Shown here: positions 13,003 through 21,163 of the stretch, in pieces | How the letters are laid out: every line of letters starts with the position of its first letter | Numbering within the stretch: the stretch's first letter is position 1 | Origin: a virus | DNA length: 31,846 bases | IMG/VR virus record: IMGVR_UViG_3300037502_000200 | Location: 1 to 31,846 of that record | Direction: 5' to 3' (one strand) | Program-made: the position numbers and the translations under genes | The notes under the pieces: model-generated | Told to the model about the DNA's origin: nothing | The model's input: only the letters and a program-made list of their open reading frames with translations | Database searches by the model: none

Positions 13003-14235
13003 CTAGAAGGCTAGCGCGTTGCCAGCATCTAGCTTACCAAACTGCTGGTCATCTAGAACAAACAACGCAAAGTCTAGGGTAGAGAACCCAAGACTCATAA
13101 TGTGATTATTTAGGTCGATGCTGTTATCTATTCGGATAATCTCGGCGAACTTCTCGATCGCGGGGCTTATGCCGTTAGGGGTAAATTTGATAGAAACTAC
13201 ATCCCCGATTTCCAGCCCCAACAGATCTTGCTGATCTGCTAAGGAAAGCTCATCGACAATAATCTCTACCGACTCGAACCGATACTCAGGCTGAGCGTAT
13301 TTATTAGCGTAGAAGGTAGCTAGTTCGGCTACATCTGTATCGGAGGCTATTAGGAGATCTTCCCTAGTTAGGTTGAAGATTCCGTAAGTATCTATAGAGT
13401 CGAGATCTAGGGCTATAGCCTCATTATTAGTTATAGCCGAAGAGATAACTATTTCATTAGCTAGAAGCTCCGAACCATATTGAACCTTTAGAGACTGGTA
13501 GGGGATTCCTGTTCCATCGTCAGCCAGCGTAATTCCTGCGGAGGTAGGTGCGGCGATTCGGTCGCGGAAGATAACATTACCGGCCTTACCGATAAAGAAA
13601 GCGCCTGGCTCGGACTGCTCTACTAATCTAAGATAACTAAGAGCATTTATGTTATCCGGAATAACATCCGCACCGAGAGTCATTAGACCGGTGTCTATAT
13701 CTCTAAGGCTAGCCGGCCAATTTATTTCAGGCAGGTCAAGGATTGTATTTATTCTTTCCCCTGATTTCTGCTCCGCATTAGTTCGAGTTGCTAGGGTTTG
13801 GGTAGCAAAGCTCGAGGTAGCATCCGAACAAGCGGCGGCAGCTATAGAGTCTCCATTAGGCTCATAGGAAAGATTCCAGTCATCTACTAGGCCAACAAAT
13901 TGGACTATTCCTCCGGAGCTTATTCTTACCTGTCTCTTGGGAACAATCTGGCCCGCATAGGGAGATAGCGAGTATTCAGGGTCGAAGGTTCGATCATTAT
14001 TATTGAAAACTATATTTGCTAATCCAGAATCGAACTGGTCTAACTGCCTATTCTTACCGCGCTGTATCGCCACCGATTGAACTAGATTAGTTACATCGAA
14101 GAATAGAACACCGGCTAAGAGGTATTCGGTATTATCTAGTTTTCCCTTTATCGGATCGTCGAGGATAAAATAAGGCCCAAGACCGGATGAAAGGATATCG
14201 AATCCGATCTCTACCTTTTGTACTGGCTGACTCAA
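13003..14235 (-). CDS. tail hub / baseplate minor tail protein
   Basis: A 410-residue beta-rich protein just after the tape measure gene, the position of distal tail and baseplate hub proteins. The first half has VQSVAIQRGKNRQLDQFD near residues 52-69 and DRTFDPEYSLSPYAGQIVP, matching a widespread class of siphovirus minor tail proteins. It overlaps the tape measure by 4 bases. It likely forms the ring or hub closing the tail end and carrying fibres. No enzyme motif is visible. Confidence 0.75.
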   Translation of the reverse strand: MSQPVQKVEIGFDILSSGLGPYFILDDPIKGKLDNTEYLLAGVLFFDVTNLVQSVAIQRGKNRQLDQFDSGLANIVFNNNDRTFDPEYSLSPYAGQIVPKRQVRISSGGIVQFVGLVDDWNLSYEPNGDSIAAAACSDATSSFATQTLATRTNAEQKSGERINTILDLPEINWPASLRDIDTGLMTLGADVIPDNINALSYLRLVEQSEPGAFFIGKAGNVIFRDRIAAPTSAGITLADDGTGIPYQSLKVQYGSELLANEIVISSAITNNEAIALDLDSIDTYGIFNLTREDLLIASDTDVAELATFYANKYAQPEYRFESVEIIVDELSLADQQDLLGLEIGDVVSIKFTPNGISPAIEKFAEIIRIDNSIDLNNHIMSLGFSTLDFALFVLDDQQFGKLDAGNALAF

Positions 14236-17063
14236 TTTGTCGGACTTACTAGGACTTGGCCTCCGGCGGAGACATACTTAGTAATCGTATTACCGAGGCT
14301 CTTACCTACCATCGCTAGAGATTGGGTCGAGTCGGTCTTTACATTGATATTTATAACTGTTCCTACCGCTCCCGCTCCGGCGGCTCTAAGTCCAGCGGCC
14401 TGGCTTCTAAATAAGTTTCTGCTCTCTATCGCACTCATAGCGGCGGCGGTATTACCTGCGATAGCGGCTCTATTAGCAAACTCATTAGCGGCAGTAATTC
14501 TCTCGGTTAGATACTCTAAGACCTTGCCGATATCCGAAGCTGAGTCGATAAGGATTCCGGTCGCATCGGTAATAGCCGAAGCCGCCATATTTACTCCGGT
14601 AAGTCCTCCGGTAGTCGCTCCGCCGGTCGCACCTGGGCCAGTAGGAGAGGTAATCTTTTCGATTCGAGCATCGGCCTCAGATTCGACTTTTCCGAGTTTC
14701 TTCATAAACTCATCGACTACTTTTCCGAGGCCTCCGAGATCTCCCTTCATAGATTCGATGTTGTCGGTAAAGGCTGTTCTAATTTCTTTTACTGCCTCGA
14801 TTAGAGCCTTGTTAGCTTCGATTACCTCATCATTGAAGGTTTGCTGTAAATCTTTTAGGGCTATCTGTAGATCATCTTGAGTCTTTGCATAAAGATCCTT
14901 TAGGGCTGTAGTAGCTAGGCCGGCATCTTCATAAATCTGCTTAGCTAAAGCATCCATACCAGATTCAGATTCGGACTCGATAGCTTCGAATAATCCTCTA
15001 AGCTCTCTTTGGGTTTCCGGAGTGGCCGCTAAAATCGCTCCTGCGAGTTCATTACCGGTTTCTGTACCCGCGGCTACTATTTGCTCTATAAAGGTCTGTG
15101 AGAAGCCCTGGGAGGCTAAAGCGGCACTATTAGAGAGTAGTTGCCTAGAAGCAATTAGCTTAGCCCTAAGCTCTTCGATTAGGACATTTACCGGATTCTC
15201 TTTAGTTAGCCCTGCCTCGACTACTTTATTCAGCCTCTCGAACTCGCTCTTAGCGGTTTCATAGGCCTTAGTAGCGGACTCTAGCTGTCTCTTTGTACTC
15301 TTAGGGTCGGCTAGGGTTTCTTTTAGATTTTCATCCGCATCTCTTAGCCGCTCGGTGGCGGTTACTAGATCCTCGGTAGCTTTATCGTAAGCCTCTTTAC
15401 GCTTAGCCTCTTCGGTCTTGAAGGCATCAAAGAGCGTAGCTACATTTGTAGCAACTGCGGCCTGGTAAGCGTTTCTAAGTCGATCCTGAGACTGCCTAAC
15501 TATATCGGCTAACTTATTAGCAAAATCTTGCTCGGTCTTTACTATCGAATCTGCGTATTTCTTCTGTGCCTTAGCTACTGTCTCGCTATAGGCATCTTGC
15601 GCTTTAGCTAAATCTTTCTGCGCTTCCTTTATAAACTTGCGGACTTTCTCCGCAGCGCTCTCGCCTTTCTCTGTTGTAGTAGTTGTAGTAGTAACTACCG
15701 GAACAATGGAAGCGGCTATGTTTCTGAATCTATTTAGCTCACCGGCGGTATCTCTAAGCTGATTCCTTAGCCCATTTAGTTGCAAATTATTTAGGCGATT
15801 TATTTCTCCCGCGGTAGCATCCGCGCTACCTCCGGCGGCCTTTAGTCGAGCATTTAGTTGGTCGAGCTTAGCCCTAAATTTATCCTGCGGAATAAGCCCA
15901 TCGGCATACGCCTCTCGGAGTAATCTAATCTCCTCTTCGATAGCTCCGGTAGCCGCCGCATTTTTATTAGCTTCGGCTGTAGATTTAGCGGCATAGTCAG
16001 CTACTAGAGCCATACCTCCGGCTAAAGCGATTAGAGCAGTAGCGGCGATTACATATGGGTTTGCGCGGACTGCGGTATTGAAGATTAGTTGTGCGGTAGT
16101 CGCAAGCTCGAGAGCAGTCTTTAGGATCTTTAGCGCGGTAACAAAGGCAGTAACCTTTACAGCGACATCTATTAGGGTATCGAGATTCTTTACTATAAAC
16201 TCAAAGAAATCACCGATAGCGTTAGCGGTATCTTCTATTACTTTCTTACCCTGCGGGCTAGCTAGAAACTTTCCAAAATCCTCGAATACCGGCATAAGTC
16301 GATTACCGACTTGATTTACTAATTCTGTAACCGCCGGTAATAGTGCTGTTCCAATTTCGGCCTGTAGATCTACAAATCGCGCTCTTAGGATTCTTTGAGA
16401 GTTAGCTAGTCCATCCGAGGTATTAGCAAAGTCTCCCTGAGTCTTAGCGGTCGATTCGAGAAGTAATCCGTATCGAGCCTGGACTTTCTGCTGTTCGGTC
16501 ATAGTCTCGCCAACAGCTATTAGGCCCGATCGAAGCGCGTAAGCCTTTACCTCGGACTCTAGAAGATTTATACCAAAGCGCTTTAGAGGTTCGGCCTCTC
16601 CCGCTAGACCTGACTGGAATACCTGTAGCGCTTCCGATACCTCGATGTTGAACACCGAAGCAAAGTCCGCGGCTCTAGTCGTAATATCTCGAATAAAGCC
16701 GGCTACATCGCCACCTTCTCCGACTACTCTCTCCGCAAAGGCAGAGAATCTAACCGCCGCCTGATTGAACTCGGATTGAGCAAGACCTAGAGATTCCGCG
16801 GCATTTTCGCCTATCTTTAGAACTTCCCTAGAAGCTCTTCCAAAAGAAACATTTACCGCGTTAGTAGATTCGGCTAGATCCGAGGCTTGCTTTATAGCAT
16901 CGACTCCGAACTTACCTATAGCGGCGGTAGCGATACCAACCCCGATAGTTACGGCGCGGAAGGCCTTATCTATTCCCTCGCCTAATTTGCTAAAACCATT
17001 TTGAGCTTGCTTTAGTCCGGCATCGTCAAAGACTGACCGGAGAACAACTCTTACTTGCGCCAT
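14232..17063 (-). CDS. tail tape measure protein
   Basis: A 943-residue protein, the longest gene, which sets tail length and sits in the tail lumen. It has Ala/Gly-rich helical repeats, long coiled coils (about residues 470-650) with many Lys, Glu and Gln, and hydrophobic stretches (about residues 330-355) suited to membrane passage. A threonine run (VVTTTTTTTEK) precedes the coiled coil. At the usual 1.5 angstrom per residue the tail would be about 140 nm. No lysozyme or peptidase motif is seen. It follows the chaperones and a gp10-like gene, as expected apart from the intervening terminator. Confidence 0.92.
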   Translation of the reverse strand: MAQVRVVLRSVFDDAGLKQAQNGFSKLGEGIDKAFRAVTIGVGIATAAIGKFGVDAIKQASDLAESTNAVNVSFGRASREVLKIGENAAESLGLAQSEFNQAAVRFSAFAERVVGEGGDVAGFIRDITTRAADFASVFNIEVSEALQVFQSGLAGEAEPLKRFGINLLESEVKAYALRSGLIAVGETMTEQQKVQARYGLLLESTAKTQGDFANTSDGLANSQRILRARFVDLQAEIGTALLPAVTELVNQVGNRLMPVFEDFGKFLASPQGKKVIEDTANAIGDFFEFIVKNLDTLIDVAVKVTAFVTALKILKTALELATTAQLIFNTAVRANPYVIAATALIALAGGMALVADYAAKSTAEANKNAAATGAIEEEIRLLREAYADGLIPQDKFRAKLDQLNARLKAAGGSADATAGEINRLNNLQLNGLRNQLRDTAGELNRFRNIAASIVPVVTTTTTTTEKGESAAEKVRKFIKEAQKDLAKAQDAYSETVAKAQKKYADSIVKTEQDFANKLADIVRQSQDRLRNAYQAAVATNVATLFDAFKTEEAKRKEAYDKATEDLVTATERLRDADENLKETLADPKSTKRQLESATKAYETAKSEFERLNKVVEAGLTKENPVNVLIEELRAKLIASRQLLSNSAALASQGFSQTFIEQIVAAGTETGNELAGAILAATPETQRELRGLFEAIESESESGMDALAKQIYEDAGLATTALKDLYAKTQDDLQIALKDLQQTFNDEVIEANKALIEAVKEIRTAFTDNIESMKGDLGGLGKVVDEFMKKLGKVESEADARIEKITSPTGPGATGGATTGGLTGVNMAASAITDATGILIDSASDIGKVLEYLTERITAANEFANRAAIAGNTAAAMSAIESRNLFRSQAAGLRAAGAGAVGTVININVKTDSTQSLAMVGKSLGNTITKYVSAGGQVLVSPTN

Positions 17064-17729
17064 TTATCTATCTCCGTATGCCTTATCAAAATACTTTTGT
17101 ACTACTTCATCTATCTCTCTAGCGACTACATCTATCTTTCGCTCTAGAGCTTCCCATCCAAACCTAGAGGGAGATCCGTAGCGCTGGACTAGCTTTCGGA
17201 TAAGGTTCGCTCCCTGCCCATTTACCCTATGCCTTCTAACGCCTAATTCTCCGTTGCGCTTTCTATAGGCATAAGCCCTAGAGGTAGTGCCGTAGTTACC
17301 GCTTCCGCCTCGGCCTGCCATATCGGCCATCGCTACTGCGGGAGACATAATAATTACCTTAGCTATCGGAGTAGTAAGGCTTTTACCGGAAGGCTTTATA
17401 GCGCTTGAGATCTGTAGAGCCTTTGGGCCTTTGCCTATAGCCTTAGATTCGCCAATAGAGTTCTGCCCTGTTCCCTGCCAGTTTAGCCGGCCTTCATTTA
17501 TCGAGTAGAGGAGAGATCCATCCCTGCGGCTCTTACGCTGTATAACAAAGCCCATGCCCGATAGGGGAGGCTGATTGGGGATATTCTGCTTTATCTCATC
17601 CGCAACCGGCTTAGCGATTTTCTTTATTTCTTTCCGGTATTCTCGAACTAGGCTAGGCTCCATATCCTTTAGCTTTTTTAGCATCGCTTTCATATCGCTC
17701 GAGTCGATATCTAGAACACGAAAAGTCAC
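17064..17729 (-). CDS. HK97 gp10-like / minor tail protein
   Basis: A 221-residue basic protein. The N-terminal part (MKAMLKKLKDMEPSLVREYRK) and the later ADEIKQNIPNQPP resemble the HK97 gp10-like fold of head-tail joining and minor tail proteins. Its place is unusual, between the chaperones and the tape measure, and longer than a typical gp10. The start is GTG at 17729, with AGAGGTG just before it. A terminator lies between it and the chaperone gene, so expression depends on read-through or its own promoter. Confidence 0.6.
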   Translation of the reverse strand: MTFRVLDIDSSDMKAMLKKLKDMEPSLVREYRKEIKKIAKPVADEIKQNIPNQPPLSGMGFVIQRKSRRDGSLLYSINEGRLNWQGTGQNSIGESKAIGKGPKALQISSAIKPSGKSLTTPIAKVIIMSPAVAMADMAGRGGSGNYGTTSRAYAYRKRNGELGVRRHRVNGQGANLIRKLVQRYGSPSRFGWEALERKIDVVAREIDEVVQKYFDKAYGDR

Positions 17730-17763
17730 AGGCCACCTCTAGAACATTCTACCTAATAGAAAA

Positions 17764-17781
17764 CCGATCCCGAAGGATCGG
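17764..17781 (-). terminator. Rho-independent terminator after the tail chaperone genes
   Basis: On the minus strand the arms CCGATCC and GGATCGG pair perfectly around a TTCG tetraloop, followed at once by TTTTCTATT. It lies 3 bases beyond the stop of the frameshifted chaperone and before the gp10-like gene. It would lower expression of the tape measure and baseplate genes relative to the major tail protein. Confidence 0.85.
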
Positions 17782-17784
17782 CTT

Positions 17785-18188
17785 CTATTGCTTACTAATT
17801 TCTTGCGCTCGCCAGATTAGGTATCTACCCATTGTCCATAGCATCCGCTCATCTAGCTCGAGTAAGTCTTTAGGACTTATTTTGTATTCATAAGCTAGAG
17901 AAACTAAATACCAGTGGGCAGAGCTTGCGCCTAATCCTTCGATGCTTTTGGGTCGCTAGCTCCGATAGAGGCTACTGTTTCTGTCCACTTATCGAAGTCT
18001 AGAGAAATCTGCTTCTCTCTAGTTAGCGCCGACCAAGCAAGCCAGAGCAGGTGAGTAACTTTCATCTCCTGCCCTAGCTTGGCTATGCTTAGGTCAAATT
18101 TCGATTCGAATCGAACCATATCGGCCATTATTACTTTGACCTCTTTAGTCGATCCATCGTTGTATTCAACATCAAGTTGCATACGCAT
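17785..18188 (-). CDS. tail assembly chaperone, long form by -1 frameshift
   Basis: A 134-residue fusion made when ribosomes slip back one base at 17946-17952. The first 81 residues are the short chaperone; 53 more come from the -1 frame, which stops at 17785. The added part contains ELDERMLWTMGRYLIWRAQE, the acidic and tryptophan-rich helix typical of the lambda gpGT-type extension. Long and short forms together chaperone the tape measure and tail tube in siphophages. The -1 frame has no good start of its own, and its stop falls just before a terminator, which supports the fusion. Confidence 0.85.
17931..18188 (-). CDS. tail assembly chaperone, short form
   Basis: An 85-residue protein directly after the major tail protein gene, the normal place of lambda gpG-like chaperones. 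It opens with MRMQLDVEYNDGSTKEVKV and has an Asp/Trp-rich later part (FDKWTETVASIGASD). It ends at a TAG a few codons past the slippery site. It should be made in excess over the long form. The GGAG ribosome site precedes the ATG. Confidence 0.85.
   Translation of the reverse strand: MRMQLDVEYNDGSTKEVKVIMADMVRFESKFDLSIAKLGQEMKVTHLLWLAWSALTREKQISLDFDKWTETVASIGASDPKASKD
17946..17952 (-). promoter_or_regulatory. -1 frameshift slippery site
   Basis: The minus-strand heptamer CCCAAAA is read C CCA AAA in the zero frame, fitting X XXY YYZ. A shift here joins codon 81 of the short chaperone to the -1 frame. No strong pseudoknot was found by eye downstream. Confidence 0.82.
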
Positions 18189-18214
18189 TTTTGGTCTCCT
18201 TTCTTATTTAGTTA

Positions 18215-18625
18215 TTAGGACTCGTTGCGAGCGATAGCACCCGTGATGGTCCAGGTGAGATTCTGGACTGCCAAGTCACCCACCGCACCACTAACTGGGG
18301 TTAGGTTGTCGATCAGAGCAGTGAATTCATACTCAGGGGTCGAGGTTCCAGTTGGGGTTCCAGCAGGATTGATTGTTACAGTCGCGATTGTGTTGAACAG
18401 CGACCATAGAACATCGTCAAGAGCGGTGTTCGCATAGTCATTGTGGAAGCTCAAAGTAACCGAACCGGACTTGAGGCCACCCTTGTATGTTCTGAATCCA
18501 GAGTCTCCGAAGGAAGTGGTCTCAATTGCATCTGCGGTTACAGATAGCTCCACGCTATTTACCGACTGAGAGATTGCAGTTCCATTTAGAGCAACTACAA
18601 CATCTGTCAGAATTTGCTTTGCCAT
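18215..18625 (-). CDS. major tail protein
   Basis: A 136-residue beta-rich protein, the tail-tube subunit. It opens MAKQILTDVVVALNGTAI, includes AIETTSFGDSGFRTY near residues 33-47 and a YEFTALIDNLTPVSGAVGD end, all typical of compact siphovirus tube proteins. It lies between the tail terminator and the chaperones. Codon use differs from neighbours: few CTA leucine codons and no CTAG within about 400 bases, as in the capsid gene. High expression would explain this. AGGAGAAATAA precedes the ATG. Confidence 0.87.
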   Translation of the reverse strand: MAKQILTDVVVALNGTAISQSVNSVELSVTADAIETTSFGDSGFRTYKGGLKSGSVTLSFHNDYANTALDDVLWSLFNTIATVTINPAGTPTGTSTPEYEFTALIDNLTPVSGAVGDLAVQNLTWTITGAIARNES

Positions 18626-18641
18626 TTATTTCTCCTATGTG

Positions 18642-19049
18642 TTAGCTAGCTAAAACACGAACATTGAACTCGGCTGCCAGATAAGTAACATCTGAAATTA
18701 CAACCGCGCCATAATTCGTCATTTCGGTTACTATCGTGTCGAAGGCCTTGCCCGATAGCTTCCTATCAGATTCTACAGCAAGAGATATCGAGTAGTCTCC
18801 GGTGCTTGAGCAATAAGAATCTAAAGCGCGTTGTGCTGTTCTTTCATCTACCCTGCCGACAATAACTTGAACAGCGAAGTTATATTCGGTCATACCGCGT
18901 TGGAAGTCTTGGTGATAGGCAACTCGACTTAGCTGGACTACCGCAATAGGAGGACTCGGATTATCTGGAATAGTAGCTCCGACTCGAAGACCTGGGATTG
19001 TAGCTAAGTTTGCGGCAAGCCCATCTCGGAGATCCGTAATGCTAGCCAC
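18642..19049 (-). CDS. tail terminator / tail completion protein
   Basis: A 135-residue alpha-beta protein (DLRDGLAANLATIPGLRV at 6-23) between the connector and the major tail protein, where tail terminator proteins (lambda gpU-like) are found. The start is GTG, overlapping the upstream TAG. The motif pattern fits phage proteins with a short N-terminal helix and a PP-x-AVV strand. It should cap the tail tube and join it to the head. Confidence 0.68.
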   Translation of the reverse strand: MASITDLRDGLAANLATIPGLRVGATIPDNPSPPIAVVQLSRVAYHQDFQRGMTEYNFAVQVIVGRVDERTAQRALDSYCSSTGDYSISLAVESDRKLSGKAFDTIVTEMTNYGAVVISDVTYLAAEFNVRVLAS

Positions 19050-19642
19050 TAGGCCATCCTAATTTTGCGGTAAGGCTCAATTAGGTGCTGAACATCGGGA
19101 TCTAATCTAAAGCCGACTCGCATCGAGCCAAGCTCTCCGGAGATAATTCCTAGAGGAGAATCGAGTCTCTTGAAGATTCTAGATCCGAGAATAATTGTGG
19201 CTTGAGTAATAGCAATAGGAACACTAGACCACCCCCAAACTCCGGTTAGCCGAGCGGTAGCCTCACCTTCCCTAACTGGGAATAGATAGTTATCGACCGC
19301 TCTAATCTGGGTATAGGAGGTTACTAGGCCTCCGGCCAGGTTGTTTAGAGGCTCTGCTTGCCAGTCTGTAGCCGACCATTCGGTATCCCAAGACTCGCCA
19401 TCCTCGGAGGTTTCTACCTTAGAGAGACTAATAAAGTCATCGGTAGGAAGAACATAGTTATCTAGCGGGCTATAGATCCTTACCGCTGTTCCTGCATTAT
19501 AAAAAACTCTTTCGGTATAGCTGTCGATTTGCCTAGAGGCCGATTCGATAGCCATCTCCAATAGGCTATCCTCGAAGCCATCTGCGATTCCTATCGCCGC
19601 TTTTATCTGCTGTAATGTGGCATAGCCATTAGTAATCGCCAT
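19049..19642 (-). CDS. head-tail connector protein
   Basis: A 197-residue protein. The first half (YATLQQIKAAIGIADGFEDSL, read across residues 7-27, then ASRQIDSYTERVFYN) matches the gp6/gp15-like adaptor that sits below the portal. The second half is beta-rich and Trp-rich (GVWGWSSVPIAI), common in actinophage connectors. It is separated from the capsid gene by the sugar-gene cassette, which is unusual for this gene order. Confidence 0.78.
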   Translation of the reverse strand: MAITNGYATLQQIKAAIGIADGFEDSLLEMAIESASRQIDSYTERVFYNAGTAVRIYSPLDNYVLPTDDFISLSKVETSEDGESWDTEWSATDWQAEPLNNLAGGLVTSYTQIRAVDNYLFPVREGEATARLTGVWGWSSVPIAITQATIILGSRIFKRLDSPLGIISGELGSMRVGFRLDPDVQHLIEPYRKIRMA

Positions 19643-19655
19643 TATTCCTCCGGAT

Positions 19656-20456
19656 TTATTCTACCTGCATCGAACTTATTAGCTGATAAATACTAGGTGG
19701 ATACTTATAGCCGGCCTGTTGCCAGAGAAGGTCATTTACAGCGGGGTAAGTAGTAGATAACCTTCGATCTACCTTCTCGGTTATCTTCGGGATAATTGTC
19801 AGGTCATCCCTGCCTAGCCTTTCGGCTATCGCCATAATTAGCTCATACTTTGTTACCCAACCCAGGGGTATAAGGTGCTGAGTTCCCGCTATAAAGTAAT
19901 TCTGCTCTAGGAGGCCTCTAACTACTTCGGCAAAGGCATCGGTTGTAACTCCATTCCAATAGTGATTTATAAAGCCGTAAATAGTCGCGCCTCTAGGCTG
20001 ATTTTTTACCCACTCAAAGAGGCTTTTCTTTCCGGTTAGCTCCGATCCAATAATCGAGGTTCGAAGATTCATCCAATCGGTAGCCTTTACTTCTCCCTTG
20101 ATTTTAGAAACCCCATAGGAATCGGAAGCATCTTTCTTACTATGCTCCGAATACCAGCCATCTTTACCGCTATAGGCGCAGTCGGTAGCTATTTGGATTT
20201 TATAAGTTTGCGGATAGTTTTTTATAAAATGCGGAAAATCGCTATTTATCTTTTCCTGTAAATCCGGATTTGTATTCTTCTGCGGAATAATTCCGATGCA
20301 ATTTATAATTACATCCTCGGACTTTAGGCCGAATCTATCTAGAGAATCAAAGGCCTCATATTCTTCTCGAGTAGGCGCTATTAGATCAAAGTCGGAGAGC
20401 TTATCTACTAAGCGGTGGCCAAGCATCCCCGAAGCTCCGAGGATTAGGACTTTCAT
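19656..20456 (-). CDS. dTDP-sugar reductase-like (RmlD/SDR family) protein
   Basis: A 266-residue short-chain dehydrogenase-type protein. LILGASGMLGHRLV at residues 3-16 gives the GxxGxxG nucleotide-binding loop. SYGVSKIKGE near residues 108-117 carries the YxxxK catalytic pair. NCIGIIPQ and ATDCAYSG fit the RmlD (dTDP-4-dehydrorhamnose reductase) group. It is last in a three-gene sugar cassette and its ATG overlaps the upstream stop (ATGA). It probably completes a nucleotide sugar for the two transferases, but the sugar is not known. Confidence 0.8.
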   Translation of the reverse strand: MKVLILGASGMLGHRLVDKLSDFDLIAPTREEYEAFDSLDRFGLKSEDVIINCIGIIPQKNTNPDLQEKINSDFPHFIKNYPQTYKIQIATDCAYSGKDGWYSEHSKKDASDSYGVSKIKGEVKATDWMNLRTSIIGSELTGKKSLFEWVKNQPRGATIYGFINHYWNGVTTDAFAEVVRGLLEQNYFIAGTQHLIPLGWVTKYELIMAIAERLGRDDLTIIPKITEKVDRRLSTTYPAVNDLLWQQAGYKYPPSIYQLISSMQVE

Positions 20457-21163
20457 CTAAGAGCCTTCGCTAGTTGCCTAATTTGCTCAATGCCTTCTGT
20501 TCTATCCTGAGCAGAGATTGAAGCTCCGGATAGAGTTACTCGATCGTAACCGCGGTCATAGACAATTCGTATCTCAGAAGTCCTGTATGGCTTTACTAGA
20601 CCAGTTTTCCTCATAAGTAGGGCTAAACCCCAATCTGCGAATCTTATGCCTTCTGGGAAGCCACCAGAGGCCTCCCAGAGGTCTTTAGTCATTGGGTTAG
20701 CTCCTCCTAAATCAAAAGTGTGATTTAGATCGTCAGCTACCCAATTTGTATAAAGGATATGGTCACTACCCTTAGTCCTAATAGCATCACAGACTAAATT
20801 AGATCCGCGCTTTTCAGCCTCGAGAATAGAATTTATCCCTTTAGGTAAAAATTGATCATCGACATTACAGATAGCTACCCACTTAGTTGAACATAGTTTT
20901 ATAGCTAAATTCCAATACTCGGCGTAGTTTTCTAGATCTCTTTTTACGACCTTAGTTATCGACCAGTCTTGAACACTCTCAAATACCGCAGGATAGTTTT
21001 TACTATCCGTAACTATTACTATCTCATCCGGTTTAGTTTCTAGGGATAAAACCCCATCCCACCACTGCTCTAGGAACTTAGAGTATCCCTCTCCCCAAAT
21101 AGCTAAAGGTAGCCCAATGGTTACACGAGGGTTTTTAGGAAGGGAAGCCAATAGTGATTCCAT
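20453..21163 (-). CDS. GT-A family (GT2-like) glycosyltransferase
   Basis: A 236-residue transferase with a GT-A fold. RVTIGLPLAIWGE near residue 13 gives the first strand, PDEIVIVTDSKN the second, and NVDDQF near residue 95 the metal-binding DxD-like motif. Late residues GFPEGIRFADWGLAL match the donor or acceptor side of GT2-like enzymes. It starts 43 bases inside the previous gene. The likely role is adding a sugar to a phage protein or lipid; the target is not known. Confidence 0.8.
   Translation of the reverse strand: MESLLASLPKNPRVTIGLPLAIWGEGYSKFLEQWWDGVLSLETKPDEIVIVTDSKNYPAVFESVQDWSITKVVKRDLENYAEYWNLAIKLCSTKWVAICNVDDQFLPKGINSILEAEKRGSNLVCDAIRTKGSDHILYTNWVADDLNHTFDLGGANPMTKDLWEASGGFPEGIRFADWGLALLMRKTGLVKPYRTSEIRIVYDRGYDRVTLSGASISAQDRTEGIEQIRQLAKALR

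Noticed and set aside
14218-14880. Plus-strand open frame of 220 codons inside the tape measure gene
   Set aside because: It is the reverse complement of the coiled-coil and Ala-rich tape measure code, shows low-complexity Ala/Ser/Pro content, and has no ribosome site or family similarity.
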